DNA of 24,601 nt from G020353115 sp964481765. GTDB taxonomy: Bacteria; Bacteroidota; Bacteroidia; Bacteroidales; VadinHA17. The stretch lies in assembly GCA_964481765.1 (NCBI GenBank), contig CAYZVJ010000042.1, positions 1-24,601 on the forward strand, in the 5' to 3' direction. A program made the position numbers and the translations under genes. Of the stretch, positions 1 through 7,903 are shown piece by piece (position 1 is the stretch's first letter; each line of letters starts with the position of its first letter). The notes beneath the pieces are model-generated. The model saw nothing but the letters and a program-made list of their open reading frames with translations. It was not told where the DNA came from and made no database searches.

Positions 1-31
1 CTTTTATCACAGCAGGTTCTGCCGGCTCATT

Positions 32-199
32 AAACCGGTTTTTAACAACGCCTATTTGGGTAAATTGTTGCACAATTGGTTTTCGGTTTCCAGTTTTCAC
101 CTGTCTACGCAGGCAGGGTTCTCAGTCTTTCAGTCCCTATGGGACGAACTGTATTCTTTAATTTCACCCTACAGCCATTCCCTGTCAATCCCTTCGGGA
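32..199. repeat. Cluster of small inverted repeats in intergenic DNA
   Basis: Five short inverted repeats lie within about 170 bases: a perfect palindrome AAACCGGTTT (32-41); a 6-bp stem with a TGC loop (63-77); a 7-bp stem with one G-T pair and an ACGC loop (100-117); GTCCC-TAT-GGGAC (133-145); and TCCC-TTC-GGGA (189-199). All were paired by eye. None is followed by a convincing T-run, so they do not look like ordinary terminators. Small GC-rich hairpins in clusters resemble REP-type intergenic elements, but copies elsewhere in the genome cannot be seen from this window. Confidence 0.5.
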
Positions 200-247
200 C
201 GTTTTATTAGTCTATTCTACACAACTCATCCCGAATTTCTTTTTTTA

Positions 248-275
248 CCGAGTACCGAGCAACGAGCAACGAGGA
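248..275. repeat. 7-bp tandem repeat array, consensus NCGAGNA, 4 units
   Basis: Four consecutive heptamers occur: CCGAGTA, CCGAGCA, ACGAGCA and ACGAGGA. Positions 2-5 (CGAG) and 7 are constant while positions 1 and 6 vary. The array is exactly 28 bp and sits in non-coding DNA downstream of the S46 peptidase gene. It is the first of three heptamer arrays with unrelated consensus sequences in this gap. Confidence 0.7.
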
Positions 276-299
276 CCTGTCCATTTTGTCCTTCCCTCA

Positions 300-327
300 C
301 TGCAGACTGCTGACTGAAGACTGGTGA
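300..327. repeat. 7-bp tandem repeat array, consensus CTGNNGA, 4 units
   Basis: Four consecutive heptamers occur: CTGCAGA, CTGCTGA, CTGAAGA and CTGGTGA. Five positions are constant and the two central ones vary. Length is 28 bp, the same as the neighbouring array, although the repeated word is different. Degenerate heptamers of this sort recall the short tandemly repeated repetitive sequences known from some bacteria, notably cyanobacteria. Confidence 0.7.
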
Positions 328-346
328 CTTTTCTCCTTCTCTCCCC

Positions 347-374
347 CACTCACTACTCACTTCTCACCACTTAA
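347..374. repeat. 7-bp tandem repeat array, consensus NNCTCAC, 3 units plus a decayed fourth
   Basis: Heptamers CACTCAC, TACTCAC and TTCTCAC are followed by CACTTAA, which matches at only part of the word and looks like a decayed fourth unit. With that unit the array is again 28 bp. It ends 22 bases short of the stop codon of the S46 peptidase gene. Confidence 0.6.
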
Positions 375-396
375 ACATTACCCTCTGTACTCATCT

Positions 397-2562
397 TCAC
401 TCCACCAACTTCATCTCTTCAAGCAGGTGTCCGGCCCCGGCGAATTTATCGATGATAAACAGGGCGAACCGGATATCCAGTGAGATGTTTCTGCACTTTT
501 CAGGATTATACATCAGGTCACTCATAACCCCCTCCCATGCACGGTCAAAATTCACTCCGATCAGGTGTCCTTCTGCATTGATAACCGGGCTTCCGGAGTT
601 ACCCCCTGTTGTATGATTGGTAGCAATAAAACAGACATGCATTTTACCATCCTCCCCATACCTACCATAATCCCGGGTACGATAGAGTTCTTTCAGTTTT
701 TCAGGCACATCATAATCGTAAATCTCAGGATTATCCTTCTCTATGATCCCTTCCAGTGTAGAGTAGGGAAGAAAATATGCTGCATCTCTCGGGTAGTATC
801 CTTTTACCTTCCCGTAGGTAACCCGCAGGGTACTGTTTGCATCAGGATAAAACACCTTATCCGGCTGGAATTCCATCTGGGCCTTCACATAGATCCTGTC
901 CAGTTTACGCAGATCTTCATTCAGCTTGTTGTATTCGGGCAGGATCTGCAAAACATGTATTCTGCTTGTTTCCATAAACAACTGGCAGGCAGGATCTTTC
1001 AGGATCGTTTTTGCCTTTTTTGCCGTAAAGGCAGCCAGGAAATCAAGCACCAGTTGCTGATCAGCAAAGATTGTTTTCTTATAGAACCAATCGGCATATC
1101 CGTTAAAATCACCGGAATACTCCTGGTTAGCCTGTTTAACGCTTTCCGGTTGATATTCCGGGGTTACGTTTTCACAAAAAAGAGCAAGTAATGCCACGAA
1201 CAGTTTTTGATCCGTCGGTTTATCATAATCGTTAAAGAACCGTTCTGTCTGTGATGTAAGTCTTTCAACTGCGTTACCAATCTCCTCTTCAGAGGCATCC
1301 GAATCAACAAGATCTGCAAGCGACACGAACTGACCTGCAAACGAAACGACTTCAATCCCTCTCCGGAAGAATGTTTCGTTGTAGTAATTATCCAGGAAGC
1401 TATAACCGGTTAATTGCTCGTATATTTTTTCATACTGGCTCAGGATATCTCCGTATGCTCTTTTTCTCGCCTCATCCGCATCAGCCCATTCCTGGAATGC
1501 CTCTTCGAACTTCTTTTTCTTTGCAATGGCATCCAGTTTTTCGAGCCCGTTATTCTCTCCTATCCACCGTTTCCAGGAATTACTGATCCCGGAAGCTTTT
1601 GAAGTATACTGGATCCGGATTTTAGGACTTTGGTTCATTGCAGCATCAATGATCTCAATCTTTTTACCCCTGACCTTGATAAATTCCGGATTGATGTACC
1701 GGGACAACATTTCAAGGTGAAATGAAGGTTTGTATTCGAAGGTACTGCCGGGGTAGCCGAAGACCATGGTAAAGTCATCTTCCTGGACTCCTTTCAGCGA
1801 GATGGGGAAGAATTTTTTCGGTTTATAGGGTACATTTTCAGCGGAATAGGGTGCTGGCATGTTATCTTTTCCGGCATAGATCCTGAACAGTGAAAAGTCA
1901 CCGGTATGTCTTGGCCACATCCAGTTATCAGTATCGCCGCCAAAACTGCCAATAGTTGCCGGAGGGGCACCCACCAGTCGCACGTCGTAGAATACCTCAT
2001 TCACAAACAGGAAATACTGGTTCCCCTGGTAAAAGGGTCTGATGTTTGCAGTATAGTGCGTATCGCGGGTTGCCTCTGAAACCAGTTCGCTGCTTGTATT
2101 TCGAATCGCCTCCTGCCTTGTTTTCTCATCCATCCCATCATCAAGGACATTCAGGATCTCATCCGTAACATCTTCCATCCGGATCAGGATGGAAACGCGT
2201 AAACCGGGATTCGGTAATTCCTCATCCCTGCTCATTGCCCAGAAACCATTTTTCAGGTAATCGTTCTCAACAGTCGAGTGTGCCCGGATGCGGCCTTCTC
2301 CGCAATGGTGATTGGTAATGATCAACCCCTCACCCGAGATCAATTCGGCTGTACATCCCCCAAAATTGACCACGGCATCTTTCATGCATGCCTGATTGAT
2401 GCTGTAAATATCTTCAGCAGTCAGCTTAAACCCGTTCTCCTGCATGATGCTGATATTGTATTTCTCGAGAAGAAGTGGTATCCACATCCCCTCGTCTGCC
2501 CTGGCAATAAAAAGGGTGATGGTTACCAGGGTCAATAAACCGGTGATTATTCTTTTTATCAT
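397..2562 (-). CDS. S46 family dipeptidyl-peptidase, DPP11-like (Asp/Glu-preferring)
   Basis: Secreted serine exopeptidase that removes dipeptides from the N-terminus of oligopeptides, probably in the periplasm, for peptide nutrition. The 721 residues are the usual S46 length. A signal peptide (about 1-22, hydrophobic core, ending ARA) precedes the typical mature start DEGMW. The chymotrypsin-like triad is visible: His86 in TNHHCGEG, Asp222 in RHTGDFSLFR, and Ser656 in GGNSGSP. Arg674 in NFDRAWEG lies where DPP11 enzymes carry the arginine that selects acidic P1 residues; DPP7 has glycine there. Acidic P1 preference is therefore inferred from one residue plus context. The gene begins 17 nt after the Maf stop, so it is probably the last gene of that operon. 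No clear terminator follows; heptamer arrays do. Confidence 0.93.
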   Translation of the reverse strand: MIKRIITGLLTLVTITLFIARADEGMWIPLLLEKYNISIMQENGFKLTAEDIYSINQACMKDAVVNFGGCTAELISGEGLIITNHHCGEGRIRAHSTVENDYLKNGFWAMSRDEELPNPGLRVSILIRMEDVTDEILNVLDDGMDEKTRQEAIRNTSSELVSEATRDTHYTANIRPFYQGNQYFLFVNEVFYDVRLVGAPPATIGSFGGDTDNWMWPRHTGDFSLFRIYAGKDNMPAPYSAENVPYKPKKFFPISLKGVQEDDFTMVFGYPGSTFEYKPSFHLEMLSRYINPEFIKVRGKKIEIIDAAMNQSPKIRIQYTSKASGISNSWKRWIGENNGLEKLDAIAKKKKFEEAFQEWADADEARKRAYGDILSQYEKIYEQLTGYSFLDNYYNETFFRRGIEVVSFAGQFVSLADLVDSDASEEEIGNAVERLTSQTERFFNDYDKPTDQKLFVALLALFCENVTPEYQPESVKQANQEYSGDFNGYADWFYKKTIFADQQLVLDFLAAFTAKKAKTILKDPACQLFMETSRIHVLQILPEYNKLNEDLRKLDRIYVKAQMEFQPDKVFYPDANSTLRVTYGKVKGYYPRDAAYFLPYSTLEGIIEKDNPEIYDYDVPEKLKELYRTRDYGRYGEDGKMHVCFIATNHTTGGNSGSPVINAEGHLIGVNFDRAWEGVMSDLMYNPEKCRNISLDIRFALFIIDKFAGAGHLLEEMKLVE

Positions 2563-2579
2563 AATACGAACATTAAGGA

Positions 2580-3170
2580 TTAAAAAATTTTCAGTTCCCG
2601 ATATAGTTTCTGGATGGGAAGTCCCATCACGTTAAAATATGAACCATCGATTTTTTCAATGCCAATATAACCGATCCATTCCTGGATACCATAGGCACCG
2701 GCTTTGTCATACGGTTTATACTCCTTCAGGTAGTGATCTATCTCCTCTTCAGCAAGGATGGCAAAATAGACATCGGTAGTTGCATAAAAGGACACCTCTT
2801 TGTCCAATGACATGATGCAAACACCGGTAACCACCGTATGCTTGTTCCCCGATAACTTCTTCAGTATCCGGCAGGCATCTTCTCTATCCGTGGGTTTATT
2901 CAGGACGCTTCCCTCACACCATACGATAGTATCAGCAGTAATCAGTATGGTATCCTGACTCAGTGTTCCGGAAAATTCTGCTGCTTTTTTTCGTGCCAGG
3001 TATACCGGTATCTCTTCGGGTTTCATGTCCGGGGGATATTCCTCGTCCACATCATGGTTCTCCACGATCTCAAAATCAATTCCAAGTTCTCCCAACAGGA
3101 AATGACGACGCGGTGATTTTGAGGCGAGAATCACCTTTTTACCTTTGATATTCTCCAGAATTGACAACAC
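2580..3170 (-). CDS. maf: Maf family nucleoside triphosphate pyrophosphatase, probably dTTP/UTP-specific
   Basis: Cytoplasmic house-cleaning enzyme that hydrolyses non-canonical or excess NTPs to NMP and pyrophosphate; Maf proteins have also been linked to septum formation. The 196 residues are typical. The N-terminal loop ASKSPRR (16-22), the catalytic aspartate in TADTIVW (Asp80), NKP (91-93), DKAGAYGIQ (155-163) and GSYFNVMGLP (176-185) are present. The DKAGxYGIQ form is that of the YhdE dTTP/UTP group rather than the YceF m7GTP group, so that substrate is inferred. The start is a GTG that directly abuts the TAG of the UbiA-family gene (a TTG is next in frame), implying translational coupling. 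Confidence 0.93.
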   Translation of the reverse strand: MLSILENIKGKKVILASKSPRRHFLLGELGIDFEIVENHDVDEEYPPDMKPEEIPVYLARKKAAEFSGTLSQDTILITADTIVWCEGSVLNKPTDREDACRILKKLSGNKHTVVTGVCIMSLDKEVSFYATTDVYFAILAEEEIDHYLKEYKPYDKAGAYGIQEWIGYIGIEKIDGSYFNVMGLPIQKLYRELKIF

Positions 3171-4157
3171 CTAAAACCTAACGGAAATGATATAATAAAC
3201 AACCAATGAATAGAAAATTCCGGCTAACATGATAAACTTCGACAGGTTGCTGGCAAAATGATAATCTGATTTTTTATCTGCTTTTACTATCCGGTATGTC
3301 AACAGGATGTATGGTAAAAGCAAGGTTACGCTCATATAGATCAGGGTGATATTATCTCTCAGGTATTTGAAATAGACAAATACCAGTGCTGCAATGGTAA
3401 TGATATGCAAGCCAGCAACAATCCATTTTGATTTTGGAACACCAAGCACAATGGGCAAGGTTCTTCGACCGTATGCACTATCCCCTTCAAAATCCTCGAT
3501 ATCTTTAATGATCTCCCTCGTCAGGGTTGTAATGAAGGCAAAAAAGGAGAACCCGGCGACCCATGCTACCAATACACTGAGGGATGTATCGTATTGCAAT
3601 AGCAGATGACCATACGATCTGTTCAGCAGCGGGATCTCAAACAGCACTACAATAAGGGGTACCAGTGCGGTAAGCAGTGCAACGATCAGGTTGCCAATCA
3701 GAAACTGCCTTTTATAGGTAGTTGAATAGAACCAGAGTAAACCGGAAACTGTAATAAAAATGATAACCAGGAAGGGCATTTCCACAAAAAAGGAGATATA
3801 GACTCCGATACCGATCCCCAGGATGTTCAGTATGATATGACTTGCCATAGCCGAACGCCGGGGAATGACCTTGCCTACGATCACCTTTCCGGGGTTATTG
3901 AGCAAATCTGTCTTGGCATCAAAATAGTCATTTATCACATAACCAGCTGCTGTAAGGAACACCGTTGAGAGAACAAGAAGGAAAAAATTGAACTCACTGA
4001 ATTGCAGCTCAAATGCCGGTAAGCGGATGGCTTCGTTGTTTTGTATGACAGTCAGGTGGCTTAATATGGGATGGATGATACACCATCTCATCATATATTG
4101 TGTAAGTGCAACGATAAACAGGTTTTGAATGCGTATGAGCTTTAAAAAGGCGATCAT
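3171..4157 (-). CDS. UbiA-family prenyltransferase (geranylgeranylglycerol-phosphate geranylgeranyltransferase-like)
   Basis: Integral membrane prenyltransferase that moves an isoprenyl chain from a polyprenyl diphosphate to an acceptor. About eight or nine hydrophobic helices span 328 residues. Both aspartate-rich Mg-diphosphate motifs of the superfamily are present: NDYFDAKTD (76-84, the NDxxDxxxD form) and a second in the KDIEDFEGD stretch (218-226, Asp219, Asp222, Asp226). Bacteroidota homologues beside maf are usually labelled geranylgeranylglycerol-phosphate transferase by similarity to the archaeal lipid enzyme, but the true acceptor is not shown here; a quinone or heme role cannot be excluded. 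It starts 11 nt after the KdsC stop and its TAG touches the maf GTG. Confidence 0.85.
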   Translation of the reverse strand: MIAFLKLIRIQNLFIVALTQYMMRWCIIHPILSHLTVIQNNEAIRLPAFELQFSEFNFFLLVLSTVFLTAAGYVINDYFDAKTDLLNNPGKVIVGKVIPRRSAMASHIILNILGIGIGVYISFFVEMPFLVIIFITVSGLLWFYSTTYKRQFLIGNLIVALLTALVPLIVVLFEIPLLNRSYGHLLLQYDTSLSVLVAWVAGFSFFAFITTLTREIIKDIEDFEGDSAYGRRTLPIVLGVPKSKWIVAGLHIITIAALVFVYFKYLRDNITLIYMSVTLLLPYILLTYRIVKADKKSDYHFASNLSKFIMLAGIFYSLVVYYIISVRF

Positions 4158-4168
4158 AGCGTTATCGT

Positions 4169-4690
4169 TTACCAGGAAAAAGCATCAGTATCCATCCATT
4201 TATTGTGCAGCCGGAGAACCTGTTCCAGGATATCCCTCACACAACCATCTCCCCCATTATAATTGGAGATGTACTTCGATATCTGTTTGATCTCAACCAC
4301 TGCATCAGCCGGACAGGTTGGAAAGCCAACGAGCTCCATCACTTCAAAATCCGGAAGGTCATCTCCCATATAGAGCACTCTTGATGGATGAAGATCATAT
4401 TTTGTGATGAAATCCAGGAAATCCTCTTTCTTATCGTGTGACCGGAGGTAAATATCTGTGATACCCAATCCTTCAAACCGTTTCCTTACCGCATCGGAAT
4501 TCCCACCGGTGATCACTGCAATGGGATACGATTTCTTAGCTGCAAGCTGAAGAGCATATCCATCTTTTATGTTAATGGTTCGCATGGGTTCTCCCCCCGG
4601 GTGCAAGGGCATGATCTGGGAGGACAACACTCCATCAACGTCAAATACAAATGCTTCTACTTTTCTAAGATCCTCTTTAAAATTGCTCAT
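4169..4690 (-). CDS. kdsC: KdsC-like HAD phosphatase (3-deoxy-D-manno-octulosonate-8-phosphate phosphatase)
   Basis: Soluble HAD-superfamily phosphatase expected to remove phosphate from KDO-8-phosphate, making KDO for the lipopolysaccharide inner core. At 173 residues it is a capless C0-type HAD, as is normal for KdsC tetramers. Motif I is FVFDVDGVLS with Asp17 and Asp19, motif II is AVITGGNS (Thr61), a lysine follows in SHDKKEDF (87-88), and motif IV is YMGDDLPDFEV (Asp110/Asp111). The C-terminal GGDGCVRDI matches the family's GGxGxVRE tail. YrbI-type or N-acylneuraminate cytidylyltransferase-linked phosphatases share the fold, so the substrate is inferred. It is 57 nt downstream of the DUF2520 gene and 11 nt upstream of the UbiA-family gene. 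Confidence 0.88.
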   Translation of the reverse strand: MSNFKEDLRKVEAFVFDVDGVLSSQIMPLHPGGEPMRTINIKDGYALQLAAKKSYPIAVITGGNSDAVRKRFEGLGITDIYLRSHDKKEDFLDFITKYDLHPSRVLYMGDDLPDFEVMELVGFPTCPADAVVEIKQISKYISNYNGGDGCVRDILEQVLRLHNKWMDTDAFSW

Positions 4691-4747
4691 TTACCAGGTT
4701 CGTTACTACGGATTCGGAACGATAATGTTTTCAGAAAACAAGCCATC

Positions 4748-5536
4748 CTATCTGTCATGGGCAAGAGAGTATATACTTCGGCTGAGCAAGTCATATAGTC
4801 CACTGATTTCGGGGGAGAAAGATAATAAATCTAAATGCTTTTTAATAACAATTTGATCATTTCTTACCGCAGGTCCCGTTTGCCCTTCACCCGGGTGTAT
4901 TGTCCTGATTTTACCTGCTGTTTCATGAATGAGTGGTAACAGCAGGTCAAAGGGTATGTTTTTTTTATCAAGGATCAGGGAGGCAAGGTGGTAAAGGTGA
5001 TTTGTAAAATTACACGCGAAGACAGCAGCAAGATGCAGGTATAGCCGATCGGTGCTGTTGAGTTTTATTACCCTTTCTGAAACCTGTTGGCCAAGGTGCA
5101 ACAACGTGGTTTCACTCTCTTTGTTATTTCCTTCAACTGCCACAGGAATGTTTTTGAAATCAACAGTCCTGTTTTTTGAAAAGGTTTGCAGTGGGTAAAA
5201 CACACCATAGTTCTCAGCCTTGCCGCGGAAGATGTTCATTTCCACGCTCCCGGAAGTATGGACCACGAGTTGTGATTTGATGTTGATTTGGTCTGCCAGT
5301 TGTGGAATGGCCGAATCGGAAACGGCAAGAATATACAGATCACCCTGGTCTGTGATCTCCGAAACCTGGTCAGTCCAGGAAGAATTCAGGGTTACAGCAA
5401 TTGCTCTGGCATGAGCAGCTGTTCTGCTATACACCTGGATTATCTGGTATCCGGCATCGAGTAATGCGTTGGATAGTTGACAAGCCACATTACCGGAACC
5501 TACCATGACAATCCGTTTACCGGAATATTTATCCAT
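4748..5536 (-). CDS. Rossmann-like and DUF2520 domain-containing protein
   Basis: Predicted cytoplasmic NAD(P)-binding protein of unknown substrate. The N-terminal half (about 7-120) is a Rossmann fold opening with IVMVGSGNVACQL, a GxGxxA nucleotide-binding loop at about 13-18. The C-terminal half is a helical DUF2520 domain similar to the second domain of pyrroline-5-carboxylate or 6-phosphogluconate-type reductases. The 262 residues fit this family. The reaction is not known; the neighbourhood with KdsC, a UbiA-family enzyme and Maf is a familiar Bacteroidota arrangement but does not reveal the function. It heads the run of close genes ending with the S46 peptidase. The 90-nt gap upstream may hold its promoter, but no good match was found. 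Confidence 0.85.
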   Translation of the reverse strand: MDKYSGKRIVMVGSGNVACQLSNALLDAGYQIIQVYSRTAAHARAIAVTLNSSWTDQVSEITDQGDLYILAVSDSAIPQLADQINIKSQLVVHTSGSVEMNIFRGKAENYGVFYPLQTFSKNRTVDFKNIPVAVEGNNKESETTLLHLGQQVSERVIKLNSTDRLYLHLAAVFACNFTNHLYHLASLILDKKNIPFDLLLPLIHETAGKIRTIHPGEGQTGPAVRNDQIVIKKHLDLLSFSPEISGLYDLLSRSIYSLAHDR

Positions 5537-5626
5537 TATGCTAAAAGTTTTCTATGCAAATTAAACGGGCAGTGCATCGATTGGATTAAACGAAGAAAGG
5601 GCAATGGTTCAACTTCGCGAAACGTT

Positions 5627-5989
5627 CTAATCATCTATTTTATACTCAGCAATGCTTTTCATATCAAGAAGGTAGGAAGTCTGGTATGGATTACTGTAAC
5701 ACTGGTAATGGGCTATTCCCGATACAAAAACAAGGTCTCCCTGGTCAAACGTTGCCAGGGTATCGCGAAATTCCTTGGGATTGCATAATACAAACGTTGT
5801 ATAAAGATTCTCAATAACGAAGGTGGCATAGTCATCTTCAGTCTCATAATAGATCTTTCCCACCTCATTTCTCAACTCAAATGCCTTCTTCCCATCACAG
5901 CCACATTCCGGTTCACTGTCACAGGTATTGAGCAGAAGGGCACCTGTAAAAAAAATGATCCCAAAAATCAACGGTTTACATTGTTTCAT
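5627..5989 (-). CDS. Small putative lipoprotein of unknown function
   Basis: Product not recognised by name. Starting at the ATG (5989) gives 120 residues; an upstream in-frame GTG (6010) would add 7 residues in front of the signal sequence and is less likely. The N-terminus has a basic start (MKQCK), a hydrophobic core and LLLNTC, a lipobox-like cysteine 23 residues in, although Asn-Thr before the Cys is atypical. A cysteine-rich segment follows (SEPECGCDG). The rest has alternating hydrophobic residues, as in GDLVFVSGIAHY, consistent with a small beta barrel such as an OB-like fold, which is a guess. It lies about 42 nt downstream of the acyl-CoA dehydrogenase gene on the same strand and may be co-transcribed with it. 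Confidence 0.65.
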   Translation of the reverse strand: MKQCKPLIFGIIFFTGALLLNTCDSEPECGCDGKKAFELRNEVGKIYYETEDDYATFVIENLYTTFVLCNPKEFRDTLATFDQGDLVFVSGIAHYQCYSNPYQTSYLLDMKSIAEYKIDD

Positions 5990-6031
5990 CACTTTGTCCG
6001 TAACAACCACTTAAAGATAGGAAAAAAGCTG

Positions 6032-7816
6032 TTAAAATACATATCTGTTCTCTTCAATGAGTTTATCAGCAATCCTTCTTCGGGCATCTCTGACATTGAC
6101 TCCTTCCACGGCAGAATAGTAAGCGATGCCCTTCAACATCAACTCTTTTCCCTTATCATCAGCTAATGAATTCACATTGTCAGCAGCCGCTTTTCGCACC
6201 AGGTCAGCCACGTCATACACAAAAACATCGATGATGTCCCTGTAGATCTTTACCGCTTCTTCTCCACGCATTTTCTCCAGTTTCTGAACCCGCAGAACTG
6301 CAGATTCTGCAACATAGAGGTTCATGATAATATCGGAGATGTTATTCAGTATCTCCTGTTCAAAAACCAGCTTTCTCTGGAACTTCTCTGATGCATAGTG
6401 AATGAGCATCAGGGCTGTTTTTTTGAAATGGCTGATATAGGTTTTTTTCTGTACATAGTAATCGGAAAAAGCTTTTGCTGGTTGGGATGGCAGGGAGGCC
6501 AGTCCGTCGACTACTTTTTTTGCCTCACCAAACAGGTCGAATTCTCCTTTCATGGCTCTTTTGAGTATAGTATCGACAGCCAGTATCTTATTGATCTCAT
6601 TTGTTCCTTCAAAAATCCTGTTGATTCTTGAATCCCTGTATGCACGTTCCACCGGCATTTCAGATGAGTATCCCATTCCTCCGAAGATCTGAACTGCTTC
6701 ATCAACAATAAAATTCAATGTCTCCGATCCAAAGACTTTCAGTATAGCAGCTTCAATGGCCAGCTGGTTGAATGCGATGATCATGGCTTGATCTTTGACG
6801 CCCTCATCGAGGTTCATTTCAACTGCCTGATCGACATTATGGCTTGCCCTGTAAACGGCAGACTCTGTCACAAAAGTTTTTATCACCTGTTCTGCCAGCT
6901 TATATTTTATTGCCCCGAATTCCGAGATCAACATTCCGAACTGTTTTCTTTCGTTGGCATATTGAACCGATTGATTAATGGTCAATTTTGCTGCACCCAG
7001 TACGTTTCCTCCCAATTTTATCCGCCCCATGTGCAAAATATTGAGTGCAATCCGGAATCCCACTCCACGCGATCCCAGCATGTTCTCCACAGGGACCATA
7101 CAATCGTTAAAGAAGATTTGCCTGGTTGAAGAGCCCTTAATGCCCATCTTTTTCTCCTCGGGGTTAAATACTATTCCGGGATAATCCCTCTCCACGATAA
7201 AGGCACTGAGGACCCTGTCATTGTCGATCTTTGCAAAAACGGTAAACAGATCGGCAAATCCGGCGTTGGTGATCCACATTTTCTGGCCATTCAGAATATA
7301 ATGCTTTCCATCATCGGAAAGCACAGCTTTTGTTTTCCCTGCATTTGCATCGGAGCCGGCTCCGGGTTCTGTAAGGCAATATGCTCCCACCCATTCTCCG
7401 GTTGCCAGTTTTGGCAGGTATTTCTTTTTTTGTTCCTCATTTCCATAATAGAGGATTGGCAGTGATCCTATACCGGTATGGCAGGAATAGGCAACCGCAA
7501 AAGAATAGGCTGATCCCATGATCTCACAGGTGATCATCGATGTAACAAATGACTGTCCGAATCCACCATACTCTTCCGGTAATGCTATACCAAGCAATCC
7601 CAATTCACCGGCTTTGTCAAGCAAATTTCTCATTAATCCATCTTCTTGATTATCAATTCTATCCAGGTTAGCCATTACTTCTGTATCGAGAAAGTCCTGA
7701 CAGGTCTCTGCAATCATCTTCTGTTCTTCATCAAACTCTTCCGGGATAAAGATCTCATCGGCTTCGGTTTCTTTTACCATGAATTCACCACCTTTTATGG
7801 CCAATATTTTTTCCAT
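6032..7816 (-). CDS. Acyl-CoA dehydrogenase with C-terminal extension (VLCAD-like)
   Basis: FAD enzyme that oxidises acyl-CoA to trans-2-enoyl-CoA, the first step of beta-oxidation, passing electrons to ETF. The usual domains are visible: N-terminal helices (about 28-145), the beta domain with YCLTEPGAGSDA (146-157) and WITNAG (181-186), then the C-terminal helices with ERKQFG (289-294). The catalytic base is Glu403 in RIFEGTNEI, in the same place as in medium- and very-long-chain enzymes. About 170 residues beyond residue 425 form an extra helical domain as in VLCAD/ACAD9, which explains the 594-residue length. The first ATG is chosen because the KGGEF segment before the second Met is shared by family members as I recall them. 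The chain-length preference cannot be read from the sequence. It lies downstream of the ETF genes. Confidence 0.93.
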   Translation of the reverse strand: MEKILAIKGGEFMVKETEADEIFIPEEFDEEQKMIAETCQDFLDTEVMANLDRIDNQEDGLMRNLLDKAGELGLLGIALPEEYGGFGQSFVTSMITCEIMGSAYSFAVAYSCHTGIGSLPILYYGNEEQKKKYLPKLATGEWVGAYCLTEPGAGSDANAGKTKAVLSDDGKHYILNGQKMWITNAGFADLFTVFAKIDNDRVLSAFIVERDYPGIVFNPEEKKMGIKGSSTRQIFFNDCMVPVENMLGSRGVGFRIALNILHMGRIKLGGNVLGAAKLTINQSVQYANERKQFGMLISEFGAIKYKLAEQVIKTFVTESAVYRASHNVDQAVEMNLDEGVKDQAMIIAFNQLAIEAAILKVFGSETLNFIVDEAVQIFGGMGYSSEMPVERAYRDSRINRIFEGTNEINKILAVDTILKRAMKGEFDLFGEAKKVVDGLASLPSQPAKAFSDYYVQKKTYISHFKKTALMLIHYASEKFQRKLVFEQEILNNISDIIMNLYVAESAVLRVQKLEKMRGEEAVKIYRDIIDVFVYDVADLVRKAAADNVNSLADDKGKELMLKGIAYYSAVEGVNVRDARRRIADKLIEENRYVF

Positions 7817-7873
7817 TTTTAAATGCGTTTTTTAATATATTTCTGGAATGTTATGTACTGTAATAATTATCTG

Positions 7874-7903
7874 TAAATATACGATTATCCGTTTTATTAC
7901 AAA
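7874..7903 (-). promoter_or_regulatory. Candidate Bacteroidota-type promoter for the acyl-CoA dehydrogenase gene
   Basis: On the minus strand TTTG (7903-7900) is followed 18 nt later by TATATTTA (7881-7874), one mismatch from the TAnnTTTG -7 element known from Bacteroides. Transcription would begin near 7867, about 50 nt before the ATG at 7816. The -33 box overlaps the last codons of the Fe-S oxidoreductase. It would allow the dehydrogenase to be expressed separately from the ETF genes. Confidence 0.35.

Noticed and set aside
2..313. Open plus-strand frame from the left edge to 313, including a possible 85-residue protein from 56
   Set aside because: It runs through the hairpins and two heptamer arrays, has no recognisable domain and reads like translated repeat DNA. 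It could only be the end of a gene if the sequence left of the window supported it.
565..1191. Plus-strand open frame of 208 codons antisense to the S46 peptidase gene
   Set aside because: The composition is that of an antisense shadow, and the opposite strand encodes an intact peptidase with all catalytic motifs.
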